Positions 1 through 6,382 are shown, counted from the first letter of the stretch. The stretch is 12,970 bases of DNA from an uncultured Bacilli bacterium (GCA_905236085.1 CAJOOD010000039.1:1-12970), one strand, 5' to 3'. The notes: a model not told the origin generated them from the letters alone. Numbers and translations are program-made.

Positions 1-90
1 AAATTCGAACGTGTCCAATTAACTAAAATTTATTGAAATTTGACCTGTCCAATTGGGTCATTTTTCACTGAAATTTAACCTGTCCAGCCA
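1..90. repeat. Three degenerate ~35-bp direct repeats, probable insertion-element terminus
   Basis: TGTCCA occurs at 12-17, 46-51 and 81-86, a period of 34-35 bp. The second and third copies share a 17-bp unit (35-51 and 70-86) with 16 of 17 bases identical; the first copy is more diverged and is cut by the window edge. No ORF lies here. Several spaced terminal repeats ending in a CA dinucleotide, read inward on the minus strand as TGGACAGG, resemble the multiple end repeats of IS21-type elements. That assignment is inference, because no transposase is in view. After base 90 the sequence becomes plain AT-rich DNA leading to the first gene. Confidence 0.5.
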
Positions 91-140
91 CACATTTTTT
101 TATTTTTTACGCTAATAATATTTATTTAGATTAAATAAAA

Positions 141-154
141 AGATAAAATTATCT
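141..154. promoter_or_regulatory. 14-bp palindrome abutting the rluA-type start codon
   Basis: AGATAA (141-146) and TTATCT (149-154) are perfect inverted arms around AA, ending one base before the ATG at 156. A possible -10 box, TAAAAT (144-149), lies inside the palindrome. The two-base centre cannot form a good RNA hairpin, so a protein-binding dyad is more plausible. An alternative upstream -10 is TAATAA at 113-118. No Shine-Dalgarno sequence is visible. Chance symmetry in AT-rich DNA is possible. Confidence 0.35.
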
Positions 155-155
155 C

Positions 156-1145
156 ATGTTGTTAAAAACTTTTGTTGTAAATAAAAACGAAGAAGGACAG
201 ACAATTGAAAAATATGTCCGTAGAAAATTAGAGGATGCTCCATTAAGTTTTATCTACAAAATATTTAGAAAAAAAGATGTTAAAATCAATTCCAAAAGAG
301 TGGGATTAAAAGAGATAGTCAAAGCTAATGATGTTGTTTCAGTTTATATGAACGAGCAACAATATGAAGATTTTAGAAATAAAGATATGGTCACCAGTTC
401 TGATGAATTGGTTAAATATATCGTTTACGAAGATGAAAATATATTAGTTATTAATAAACCAGCAGGTCTATTAGTTACTAGAAATGTCAATAATGGAGTG
501 GACGCTAATCAGTTAGTAAAAGAATATTATTTTTACACTCATCCTGATGCTGATCCATCTTCATTTACTATTGCTCCTGCCCATAGAATAGATAGGAATA
601 CTTCTGGATTATTAATATTTGGTAAAAATATATTAACGATGCAAAAATTATTAGAAATATTTAAAGAGCATAAAGAAATAGAAAAACATTATTTAACCAT
701 AGTTAATGGAGTCATTAAAAAGCCAGGAGTAGTGGATGCTCCATTATTAAAAGATGAAGAAACTGGAATAGTTAAAGTTTCATCGATTAAAGAAGGCGCT
801 AAAACCGCTTTAAGCGAATATCGTCCATTAGAGATAATAGATAATAAATATACATTATTAGATGTTAAAATAATCACTGGAAGAACTCATCAAATAAGAG
901 TGCATATGGCCTATATTTCTCATCCAGTCATAGGGGACCCTAAATATGGAAACTTTAAATCTAACAAAGATTTAGAAAAAAGGCTTAAACTTTATTCACA
1001 GTTCTTGCATTCTTATGAAATTAAATTTAATATTCAAGAAGGAGAACTAAAATATCTTAATGATGTTAAATTAATCGCACCATTATCGGATAAGCAAAAC
1101 GAGATGATAGAAATATTAAGAAAAGGGGATTCGAAATATGAATAA
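156..1145 (+). CDS. RluA-family 23S rRNA pseudouridine synthase (RluC/RluD type)
   Basis: This cytoplasmic enzyme isomerises uridine to pseudouridine in RNA, in this family usually 23S rRNA. The 329-aa protein has an N-terminal S4-like RNA-binding region (about residues 1-68), then the catalytic domain. Motif I is VINKPAGLLV (98-107). The catalytic loop HRIDRNTSG (143-151) carries the nucleophilic Asp146. GRTHQIRVH (242-250) followed by HPVIGDPKYG is the conserved RluA C-terminal motif. Length and S4 domain match RluC/RluD rather than the shorter RluA. The target uridines cannot be read from sequence. No Shine-Dalgarno sequence precedes the ATG. The 3' end overlaps the phosphoglucomutase start by 8 bp, so the two are probably co-transcribed and translationally coupled. 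Several paralogues usually exist per genome, so I give no symbol. Confidence 0.93.
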   Translation: MLLKTFVVNKNEEGQTIEKYVRRKLEDAPLSFIYKIFRKKDVKINSKRVGLKEIVKANDVVSVYMNEQQYEDFRNKDMVTSSDELVKYIVYEDENILVINKPAGLLVTRNVNNGVDANQLVKEYYFYTHPDADPSSFTIAPAHRIDRNTSGLLIFGKNILTMQKLLEIFKEHKEIEKHYLTIVNGVIKKPGVVDAPLLKDEETGIVKVSSIKEGAKTALSEYRPLEIIDNKYTLLDVKIITGRTHQIRVHMAYISHPVIGDPKYGNFKSNKDLEKRLKLYSQFLHSYEIKFNIQEGELKYLNDVKLIAPLSDKQNEMIEILRKGDSKYE

Positions 1146-2838
1146 TATCCAAGAAAAATATCTCAAATGGTTAAATAGTCCAAAAGTTTCTTCTAAAGAC
1201 AAAGAATTATTAAAAAACATGTCTCAAAAAGAAATTGATGATGCTTTCTTTAAAGATGTAGAATTTGGTACCGCTGGTATGAGAGGTCTATTAGGACCAG
1301 GAACAAATAGATTAAATGAATTCTCTATTAAAAAAGCTTCTATCGGATTTGCTAAATATATCTTAGAAACCTATCCTAATGCTAAGGAAGATGGCATTGT
1401 TATTTCTCATGATAATAGACACTATTCTAGAGAATTTACCCTGCAAACCGCGAATATTTTTAACGCTTTTGGTATTAAAGCCTATATTTTTGATTCCCTT
1501 AGACCAACCCCAGAATTATCTTATGCTGTTAGATATAAAAAAGCTGCTGGAGGGGTTATGATAACCGCCTCACATAATCCAAAAGAATATAACGGATATA
1601 AAGTATATGATGAACAGGGATGTCAATTAGTTCCAGGCAAGATTAAAAGATTATTAGAAATCATTGATACTTTAGGTGAAGAATTGGAATTAGAAGAACC
1701 ACATGATATCACTAGAGGCGAAACCATTGTTTTAGGTAAAGATGTCGATGATACTTATGTTGAATTAGTGGAATCAATCTCCTTACATCCTGAATTACCT
1801 AAAAAAGGATTTAAAATTGTATATACTCCTCAACATGGTACATCCTATGTCAATGCTTTAAGAGTATTTAATGATTTTGGCTATGAATTCTATCCCGTAA
1901 AAGAACAATGCACCTTTGATCCAGACTTCTCTGCGACATTATCACCAAACCCAGAAGAAGAAAAAGCCTATATTGAACCAATTAAATTAGCTAAAGAAAT
2001 AGGTGCTCATATTGTAACTATGACTGATCCTGATGGCGATAGATGCGGTTTAGCGGTCTTACATAACGGTGAATATGTTCTTATGAGCGGCAACCAATCA
2101 GCGGCCTTATTGTTAGACTACATATTAAAAACCCGTCAAGAAAAGGGCACTTTAGCCAAAAATGGTGTCATGTACAACACTATTGTTACTTCTTCTTTAG
2201 GAAAGGATATCGCGGAACATTATGGCGTAAAAACCGAGCAATTCCTCACTGGTTTTAAATTTATTGGCGATCAAATCCATCATTATGAATTATTAGGCGA
2301 TGGTCCAACATTTGAATTTGGCTATGAAGAATCTTATGGTTGTCTTATCGCTCCATTTGTTAGAGATAAAGATGGTATCCAAGCTATATTGATGTATTCT
2401 GAAATGGCTTTATATTATCATTTACAAGGTAAAGATTTAATTGAAGCCTATGATGATTTAGAAAAACGTTTTGGTTATCACGCTGATATAACATTAAATA
2501 AATCCTTCCCAGGTATGGAAGGTAGCCAAAATATGGAAAGAATCATGAACTCCTTTAGAGCTAATAAGATATTAGAATTCGCTCATAGAAAAGTTGTTAG
2601 AGTGGAAGACTATCTATCTTCAAGAGGTTATGAAGGAGATAAAGAATTCGAATTAAGCCTTCCTAAATCTAATGTTATTAAAATGTTCTTCATTGATAAA
2701 TCAACACTTACGATTAGACCAAGTGGTACTGAACCTAAGATTAAATTCTATATAGGCGCGGTTGCTGATTCACATGAAAAAGCCAATCAAGTCTATCTTG
2801 AAATTAAAGCGGGATTAGATGAATATATGCAAAAATAG
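1138..2838 (+). CDS. pgcA: Phosphoglucomutase / phosphomannomutase (alpha-D-phosphohexomutase family)
   Basis: The enzyme interconverts glucose-1-phosphate and glucose-6-phosphate (possibly the mannose phosphates), linking glycolysis to glycan, glycolipid or glycogen precursors. All four family motifs are present in the 566-aa protein: the phosphoserine loop TASHNP (143-148, Ser145), the Mg-binding DPDGDR (297-302), the sugar-recognition loop FGYEESYG (394-401) and the phosphate-binding RPSGTEPK (527-534). Length is close to Bacillus PgcA (about 580 aa); bacterial GlmM is nearer 450 aa, so GlmM is unlikely. A Shine-Dalgarno-like AGGGG (1124-1128) lies 9 bases before the ATG, and the start overlaps the upstream pseudouridine synthase by 8 bp. 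The stop codon TAG is inside a terminator stem. Function is well supported; sugar preference is not determined by sequence. Confidence 0.94.
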   Translation: MNNIQEKYLKWLNSPKVSSKDKELLKNMSQKEIDDAFFKDVEFGTAGMRGLLGPGTNRLNEFSIKKASIGFAKYILETYPNAKEDGIVISHDNRHYSREFTLQTANIFNAFGIKAYIFDSLRPTPELSYAVRYKKAAGGVMITASHNPKEYNGYKVYDEQGCQLVPGKIKRLLEIIDTLGEELELEEPHDITRGETIVLGKDVDDTYVELVESISLHPELPKKGFKIVYTPQHGTSYVNALRVFNDFGYEFYPVKEQCTFDPDFSATLSPNPEEEKAYIEPIKLAKEIGAHIVTMTDPDGDRCGLAVLHNGEYVLMSGNQSAALLLDYILKTRQEKGTLAKNGVMYNTIVTSSLGKDIAEHYGVKTEQFLTGFKFIGDQIHHYELLGDGPTFEFGYEESYGCLIAPFVRDKDGIQAILMYSEMALYYHLQGKDLIEAYDDLEKRFGYHADITLNKSFPGMEGSQNMERIMNSFRANKILEFAHRKVVRVEDYLSSRGYEGDKEFELSLPKSNVIKMFFIDKSTLTIRPSGTEPKIKFYIGAVADSHEKANQVYLEIKAGLDEYMQK

Positions 2839-2860
2839 GCGCAAAAAGCCTATTTTTTTT
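2831..2860. terminator. Bidirectional Rho-independent terminator between convergent genes
   Basis: A perfect 10-bp stem is formed by AAAAATAGGC (2831-2840) and GCCTATTTTT (2848-2857) around the 7-base loop GCAAAAA. On the + strand the right arm runs into T's to 2860; on the minus strand the complement of the left arm gives the T run. Both flanking stop codons, TAG of the phosphoglucomutase (2836-2838) and TAG of the HAD gene (complement of 2850-2852), are built into the stem, so one hairpin serves both transcripts. Confidence 0.93.
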
Positions 2861-3674
2861 CGATAATTTGCTTTAATGTATCAATTATTCCGTCACTATT
2901 ATTATCTAATTTAGTTATATATTTAGCTTCCTTTTTAACGTCCTCTATAGCGTTAGCCATAGCCACTCCGTGATTAGCCCATTTAATCATTTCTATATCA
3001 TTAGAATAATCACCAAAGGCAATGGTGTTCTCTTTTTTAATATGATAATATTTTCTAATATCTTCTAAGGATTGAGCTTTAGATATTTTATCAAAGAATA
3101 ATTCGATATATAATCCGCCATACCAAGGTCTGATATTGGTCTTAGGATATTTTTTTAAATAATTCAAAATATTTTCTTCATTAGCTTTTATATTTTTTGA
3201 AATTAAGATAAGAGTCATAGGATCATCATCAATAATATCTTTAAAATCACCAAAGATATGTTTCCTATCATTTTCATGAGGCCACATGGCTTTAATGATG
3301 TCTTCATCGTATTTTAGCATCCAAATTTTCTCATCAGTTTCTGCAAAAGCATTATCACATTCTTTATTTAATAGATTATTGATAATATCAATAGCCCATT
3401 CTTTAGGATAAGAAAATCTAAATCCTTTAAATTCATTATCATGTGGATTAAAGCAGTGTAAACCATTAAAGCACACTAAAGGAGAAGACAATTCTAATTC
3501 TTCATAATATGGTTTTAATTCTTGATATGGTCTACCAGAGGCTAATACGATAACATGCCCATCTTTATTTAACTTCTTTAAATATTCTTTGGTTTTAGGA
3601 GTAATGGTTTTATTCTGATCTTCTAATAAAGTACCATCCATGTCAAAGGCAATGAGGTATTTATTATTCTTCAT
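2850..3674 (-). CDS. Cof-type HAD-superfamily phosphatase
   Basis: This is a haloacid-dehalogenase-fold hydrolase of the Cof/type IIB class, which removes phosphate from small molecules such as sugar phosphates or FMN; the substrate cannot be predicted. In the 274-aa protein motif I is DMDGT (11-15, nucleophile Asp11 and acid/base Asp13), motif II is LASGRPY (44-50, Ser46), motif III includes Lys199 in DKISKAQSL, and motif IV is GDYSND (221-226). The region between motifs II and III (about 80-195) is the cap domain of this class. The gene starts 11 bp inside the end of trpS, so it is the second gene of a trpS operon; AGGA further upstream is a weak ribosome site, consistent with translational coupling. 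Its stop codon lies in the shared terminator stem. Confidence 0.92.
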   Translation of the reverse strand: MKNNKYLIAFDMDGTLLEDQNKTITPKTKEYLKKLNKDGHVIVLASGRPYQELKPYYEELELSSPLVCFNGLHCFNPHDNEFKGFRFSYPKEWAIDIINNLLNKECDNAFAETDEKIWMLKYDEDIIKAMWPHENDRKHIFGDFKDIIDDDPMTLILISKNIKANEENILNYLKKYPKTNIRPWYGGLYIELFFDKISKAQSLEDIRKYYHIKKENTIAFGDYSNDIEMIKWANHGVAMANAIEDVKKEAKYITKLDNNSDGIIDTLKQIIEKK

Positions 3675-4659
3675 AAGTTAATAATCCTACAGCGTTTTGT
3701 ACACGTTTTAAGGTCTCATTAGCTACTTTTCTAGCTTTTATAGCTCCATCTTTTAAGACTTTTTCATATTCTTTGGTATCAATAATATGTTGATATCTGG
3801 CTTGGAAAGCTTCTAAATCAGCGCATACAGCATCAGCGACAGCCTTTTTAAAATCGCCATAACGATATCCGACAAATTCTTTTTCTGCTTCTTCAATTGA
3901 TATGTCTTTTGTAGAAGCATAAATGGCTAATAAATTAGAAATACCAGGCTTATTAACTGGGTCATATTTAACTTCGCTTCCTAAATCAGTAACCGCGGAC
4001 ATAATTTTCTTTCTAACCGTCTTCATATCATCTTTTAGGAATATGTCACCTTTTGGATCAGATTTAGACATCTTCTTAGTGGGGTCAGATAAAGACATGA
4101 TTCTAGCCCCAACTTTTCTAAGTTTAGCTTCAGGCATAACTAATATATTGCCATATCTATTATTAAATCTCTTAACTAAATCTCTAGTTAGTTCAACATG
4201 TTGGACTTGGTCTTCACCAACTGGAACAATATTGGCGTCATAAAGGATGATATCACACGCCATAAGTACGGGGTAGGCAAAGATTCCTAATCCGATCGCG
4301 GAATCATTCATTTTAGTAGTCTTATCTTTGAATTGCGTCATACGTGATAATTCACCCATATAAAGATAATTTTGCATAATTGCGTTCAACTCTGCATGCG
4401 CGGATACTGAGCTTTGTAAAAATAAAGTTGATTTGTTAGGATCAAGACCCGCGGCTAAATAAAAAGCAGCGATGTCAATAGAATTTTGTCTTAATTCTTC
4501 AGGGTCAATAGGAAGAGTTAAAGCGTGAAGGTCAGCAATAAAAATAAATGGTTCACCTTCATCTTGGGTTTCTGGCAGATGTTTTAATACACCTAAATAA
4601 TTTCCTAATGTTAATTTTCCTGTTGGTTTAATACCGGTTAAAATTCTACTCTTTTTCAT
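3664..4659 (-). CDS. trpS: Tryptophanyl-tRNA synthetase
   Basis: Class I aminoacyl-tRNA synthetase that charges tRNA-Trp with tryptophan in the cytoplasm. The 331-aa protein shows the HIGH-equivalent PTGKLTLGN (12-20), the tryptophan/ATP-site segment GEDQVQHVELTRD (148-160) and the KMSKS loop (196-200). Length is normal for bacterial TrpS (about 330 aa). I start at the ATG ending at 4659, which has a good Shine-Dalgarno AGAGGA (complement of 4666-4671) 6 bases away; an in-frame TTG two codons upstream lies within the spacer and is unlikely. A strong promoter at 4682-4710 leaves only a short leader, so no T-box or other tRNA-sensing leader can fit, although many Firmicute trpS genes have one. 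Followed by an overlapping HAD phosphatase gene and divergent from spx. Confidence 0.97.
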   Translation of the reverse strand: MKKSRILTGIKPTGKLTLGNYLGVLKHLPETQDEGEPFIFIADLHALTLPIDPEELRQNSIDIAAFYLAAGLDPNKSTLFLQSSVSAHAELNAIMQNYLYMGELSRMTQFKDKTTKMNDSAIGLGIFAYPVLMACDIILYDANIVPVGEDQVQHVELTRDLVKRFNNRYGNILVMPEAKLRKVGARIMSLSDPTKKMSKSDPKGDIFLKDDMKTVRKKIMSAVTDLGSEVKYDPVNKPGISNLLAIYASTKDISIEEAEKEFVGYRYGDFKKAVADAVCADLEAFQARYQHIIDTKEYEKVLKDGAIKARKVANETLKRVQNAVGLLTYEE

Positions 4660-4681
4660 AAGCAATCCTCTTTAGATAATT

Positions 4682-4710
4682 ATTTTAATTATTCCTAATA
4701 ACATTTTCAA
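4682..4710 (-). promoter_or_regulatory. Sigma-A-type promoter of trpS
   Basis: On the minus strand TTGAAA (complement of 4705-4710) and TAAAAT (complement of 4682-4687) are separated by exactly 17 bp. Predicted initiation near 4675 gives a leader of about 16 nt that contains the trpS Shine-Dalgarno sequence. Confidence 0.75.
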
Positions 4711-4713
4711 TAG

Positions 4714-4749
4714 TAATGAGAAACCTATTAAATAATAGGATTATCATTA
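4714..4749. promoter_or_regulatory. Concentric 36-bp palindrome between the trpS and spx promoters, candidate shared operator
   Basis: Outer arms TAATGA (4714-4719) and TCATTA (4744-4749) and inner arms CCTATT (4724-4729) and AATAGG (4734-4739) are all perfect and share one centre at 4731.5. In total 15 of 18 symmetric positions pair. The dyad fills the gap between the two divergent -35 boxes, 3 bp from that of trpS and 4 bp from that of spx. This suggests one regulator acting on both promoters. It does not match the Fur/PerR, CcpA, Rex or LexA consensus sequences I know. The regulator is unknown. Confidence 0.55.
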
Positions 4750-4753
4750 TTTA

Positions 4754-4782
4754 TTTACTAAACTGCACTTTTTGTTTATAAT
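4754..4782 (+). promoter_or_regulatory. Sigma-A-type promoter of the spx operon
   Basis: TTTACT (4754-4759) and a perfect TATAAT (4777-4782) are separated by 17 bp. Initiation near 4789 gives a leader of about 12 nt before the ATG at 4802. An in-frame TTG at 4772 overlaps this promoter and would precede the transcript start, so it is rejected as a start codon. Confidence 0.78.
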
Positions 4783-4801
4783 TTCCTTACGTGAAAAGAT
4801 T

Positions 4802-5212
4802 ATGATTAAAATTTATACCTCGCCAAGCTGCTCAAGCTGTAAAAAAGTCAAGAAATGGTTTAAAGACCAAAACATCCCATATGTAGAGAAAAATATTTTC
4901 GCTACAACTTTAAGCGACAGCGAAATTAAAGAAATATTATCTAAATCCGAAAATGGAACCGATGATTTTATTTCTACCCGTAGCAAAATAATTAAAGAAA
5001 ATGATGTTGATATCGATTCAATGAACGTCAATGAATTTGTTGACTTTGTAAGAAATAATCCATCCGTATTAAAAAGACCTATTATCGTTGATGATAAAAG
5101 AATACAAACCGGTTATAACGAAGAAGAGATTACTGTATTTATCCCTCGTAACAAAAGAGTGGAATTTCTGAAATGTCATGGAGATTGTTCTAAATTCTTA
5201 GACAATAAATAA
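4802..5212 (+). CDS. spx: Spx, thiol-stress global transcription regulator (ArsC-like)
   Basis: Spx binds the C-terminal domain of RNA polymerase alpha and redirects transcription under disulfide stress. The 136-aa protein has the ArsC/thioredoxin-like fold start and keeps the key positions of Bacillus Spx at identical numbering: redox switch C10-S-S-C13, Gly52 for alpha-CTD contact, Arg60 in ISTRSK and Arg92 in KRPII, plus GYNEEEI. The tail departs from Bacillus Spx: it ends CHGDCSKFLDNK, adding Cys125 and Cys129 and lacking the terminal LAN of the Bacillus protein that is linked to ClpXP control. The upstream ribosome site is weak (GAAAAG). It leads an operon with NAD kinase (1-bp gap) and an EIIB-like protein. 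A plain arsenate reductase is unlikely given the CxxC and the Spx-specific residues. Confidence 0.93.
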   Translation: MIKIYTSPSCSSCKKVKKWFKDQNIPYVEKNIFATTLSDSEIKEILSKSENGTDDFISTRSKIIKENDVDIDSMNVNEFVDFVRNNPSVLKRPIIVDDKRIQTGYNEEEITVFIPRNKRVEFLKCHGDCSKFLDNK

Positions 5213-5213
5213 T

Positions 5214-5999
5214 ATGCGTTATTCAATTTTTACCAAAGAAAGTGAAAAAGCCATGCGAATCGTGGACAAAATTTACGAAATTGCTGATAATTTTGGCTGT
5301 ATTCATGATGAAGAAAACCCCGATTTGATATTCTTTGTTGGAGGAGATGGTACCTTCTTACGCGCTGTTCAAGATAATTTAGATCGACTCGATGAAGTCT
5401 CTTTCGTGGGTATTAACGCTGGAACATTAGGTTTTAGTTATGATTTCAGTGAAGATGAAATATATGAATTATTTGAACAATTAGATGCCTATAATTTAAA
5501 AGAAAAAGAAATACCATTAATCAAAGGTAAATTATTTCAAGATTATGATGAATTTATAGAATTCTACGCTGTTAACGAAATTAGATTGACCAATATCGAT
5601 GTAAGCCTAGAATGTGATATCTCTATTAATAAAGAATCTTTAGAAAGATTTGTCGGAAATGGGGTAGTGGTTTCTACCGCCTTTGGCTCTTCTGGATTAA
5701 ATAAATCATTAGGGGGCGCACTTATATCTCATGATTTAAATGCTTTAGAAATAACTCCATTAGCCCCAGTTAATAATAAGATATATACCACCATCTATAA
5801 TCCAATAATTATTCCTTCAGAAGATGCTTATATCTTATTCAGCGGTGATTTTTCTAAGACCAAGGTCAGTTTTGATCACATCACCTTAGATGAAAAATTC
5901 AACCATCTCTTAGTAACCTCATCCCCATTAAAAGTAAGAGTGCTAGTGAAAAAAGATAATAATTATATAAAAACAATTAGGAAGAATATGCTCAAATGA
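5214..5999 (+). CDS. nadK: NAD kinase
   Basis: Phosphorylates NAD to NADP, setting the pool from which NADPH for reductive metabolism and thiol reduction is made. The 261-aa protein, typical of the shorter Firmicute enzymes, has the signature GGDGTFLRA (43-51, catalytic Asp45), the NE pair (Asn121-Glu122) and the glycine-rich nucleotide-binding segment around 147-170 ending in NKSLGGALIS. In that segment the usual DG(L/V)VVSTP(T/F)GSTAY pattern reads NGVVVSTAFGSSGL: the common Asp is Asn149, and the Thr-Ala-Tyr that lines the NAD pocket reads Ser160-Gly161-Leu162. Activity is still probable because the catalytic residues remain. No Shine-Dalgarno sequence is visible; the 1-bp gap to spx suggests translational coupling. 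Its UGA stop overlaps the next ATG (ATGA). Confidence 0.9.
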   Translation: MRYSIFTKESEKAMRIVDKIYEIADNFGCIHDEENPDLIFFVGGDGTFLRAVQDNLDRLDEVSFVGINAGTLGFSYDFSEDEIYELFEQLDAYNLKEKEIPLIKGKLFQDYDEFIEFYAVNEIRLTNIDVSLECDISINKESLERFVGNGVVVSTAFGSSGLNKSLGGALISHDLNALEITPLAPVNNKIYTTIYNPIIIPSEDAYILFSGDFSKTKVSFDHITLDEKFNHLLVTSSPLKVRVLVKKDNNYIKTIRKNMLK

Positions 6000-6382
6000 T
6001 TATTTTAGTATCTCAAGAATTCAATGAATTTTTACAACAATTTGGTCTCTGGTTCTGCTTAGGTATTATATTAGTTCTAGCTTTAGTTATCGTTTTGATA
6101 TTATTAAGCGCAAGAAAAAAGAAAAGCAAAAAGATTAAATTATCTTTAGAAGAGGGCTCTAATCTCTTATATGATTCATTAGGCGGAAAAGATAACATCA
6201 CCTCATATAAATTAAATGGCTCAAGATTTTCAGTAGAAATTAAAGATTCATCGAAAATAATCAAAGAAAGATTAGATGAAATAGGTATTGAAAATTCTAT
6301 TATCATGTCTAATAAAATAACCCTTGTCTTAAATGAGAAGGGTAAGAAATTTATCGAAAGTTTTTTAAATCAATCTAGATAA
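5996..6382 (+). CDS. Membrane-anchored PTS EIIB-like protein without the phosphorylatable cysteine
   Basis: A 128-aa protein with one strong membrane segment (about 18-38), followed by a basic stop-transfer stretch ARKKKSKKIK (39-48), which puts the rest in the cytoplasm. Residues 52-125 resemble a glucose-type EIIB domain: LLYDSLGGKDNI (58-68) followed by a strand ending in R77, and a later helix and strand. In phosphotransferase EIIB the motif is C-x-T-R-L; here it reads N74-G-S-R-F, so the phospho-accepting Cys is Asn. It therefore cannot carry out normal phosphotransfer and may sense or scaffold. The start overlaps the NAD kinase stop as ATGA, with AGGAAG at 5979-5984. The 3' end overlaps maf by 8 bp on the opposite strand. 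Domain assignment is from pattern only; function unknown. Confidence 0.72.
   Translation: MIILVSQEFNEFLQQFGLWFCLGIILVLALVIVLILLSARKKKSKKIKLSLEEGSNLLYDSLGGKDNITSYKLNGSRFSVEIKDSSKIIKERLDEIGIENSIIMSNKITLVLNEKGKKFIESFLNQSR

Noticed and set aside
1..90. CRISPR array at the left edge
   Set aside because: Units are degenerate, and the shared part is about 17 bp with similar, not unique, intervening sequence; no cas genes are present.
4772..4801. Upstream TTG start extending spx by ten codons
   Set aside because: It lies over the TATAAT box, before the predicted transcript start, and spoils the family N-terminus that places the CxxC at residues 10-13.
4813..5031. Opposite-strand and alternate-frame ORFs such as 4813-5031, 6013-6306, 7232-7738, 10790-11011 and 12318-12662
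   Set aside because: Each lies inside a recognisable gene, lacks family motifs and has no plausible ribosome site; they are shadows.
5990..6000. Possible use of UGA as tryptophan, as in mycoplasmas
   Set aside because: UGA ends the NAD kinase, ylbF and rsmD genes precisely where the families end, in ATGA overlaps, and tryptophan codons read TGG.
6320..6343. Terminator for the rnjA–maf operon
   Set aside because: The hairpin ACCCTT/AAGGGT has a 12-base loop and only a weak T-rich tail on the minus strand, and it lies inside the opposing gene; mentioned but not called.
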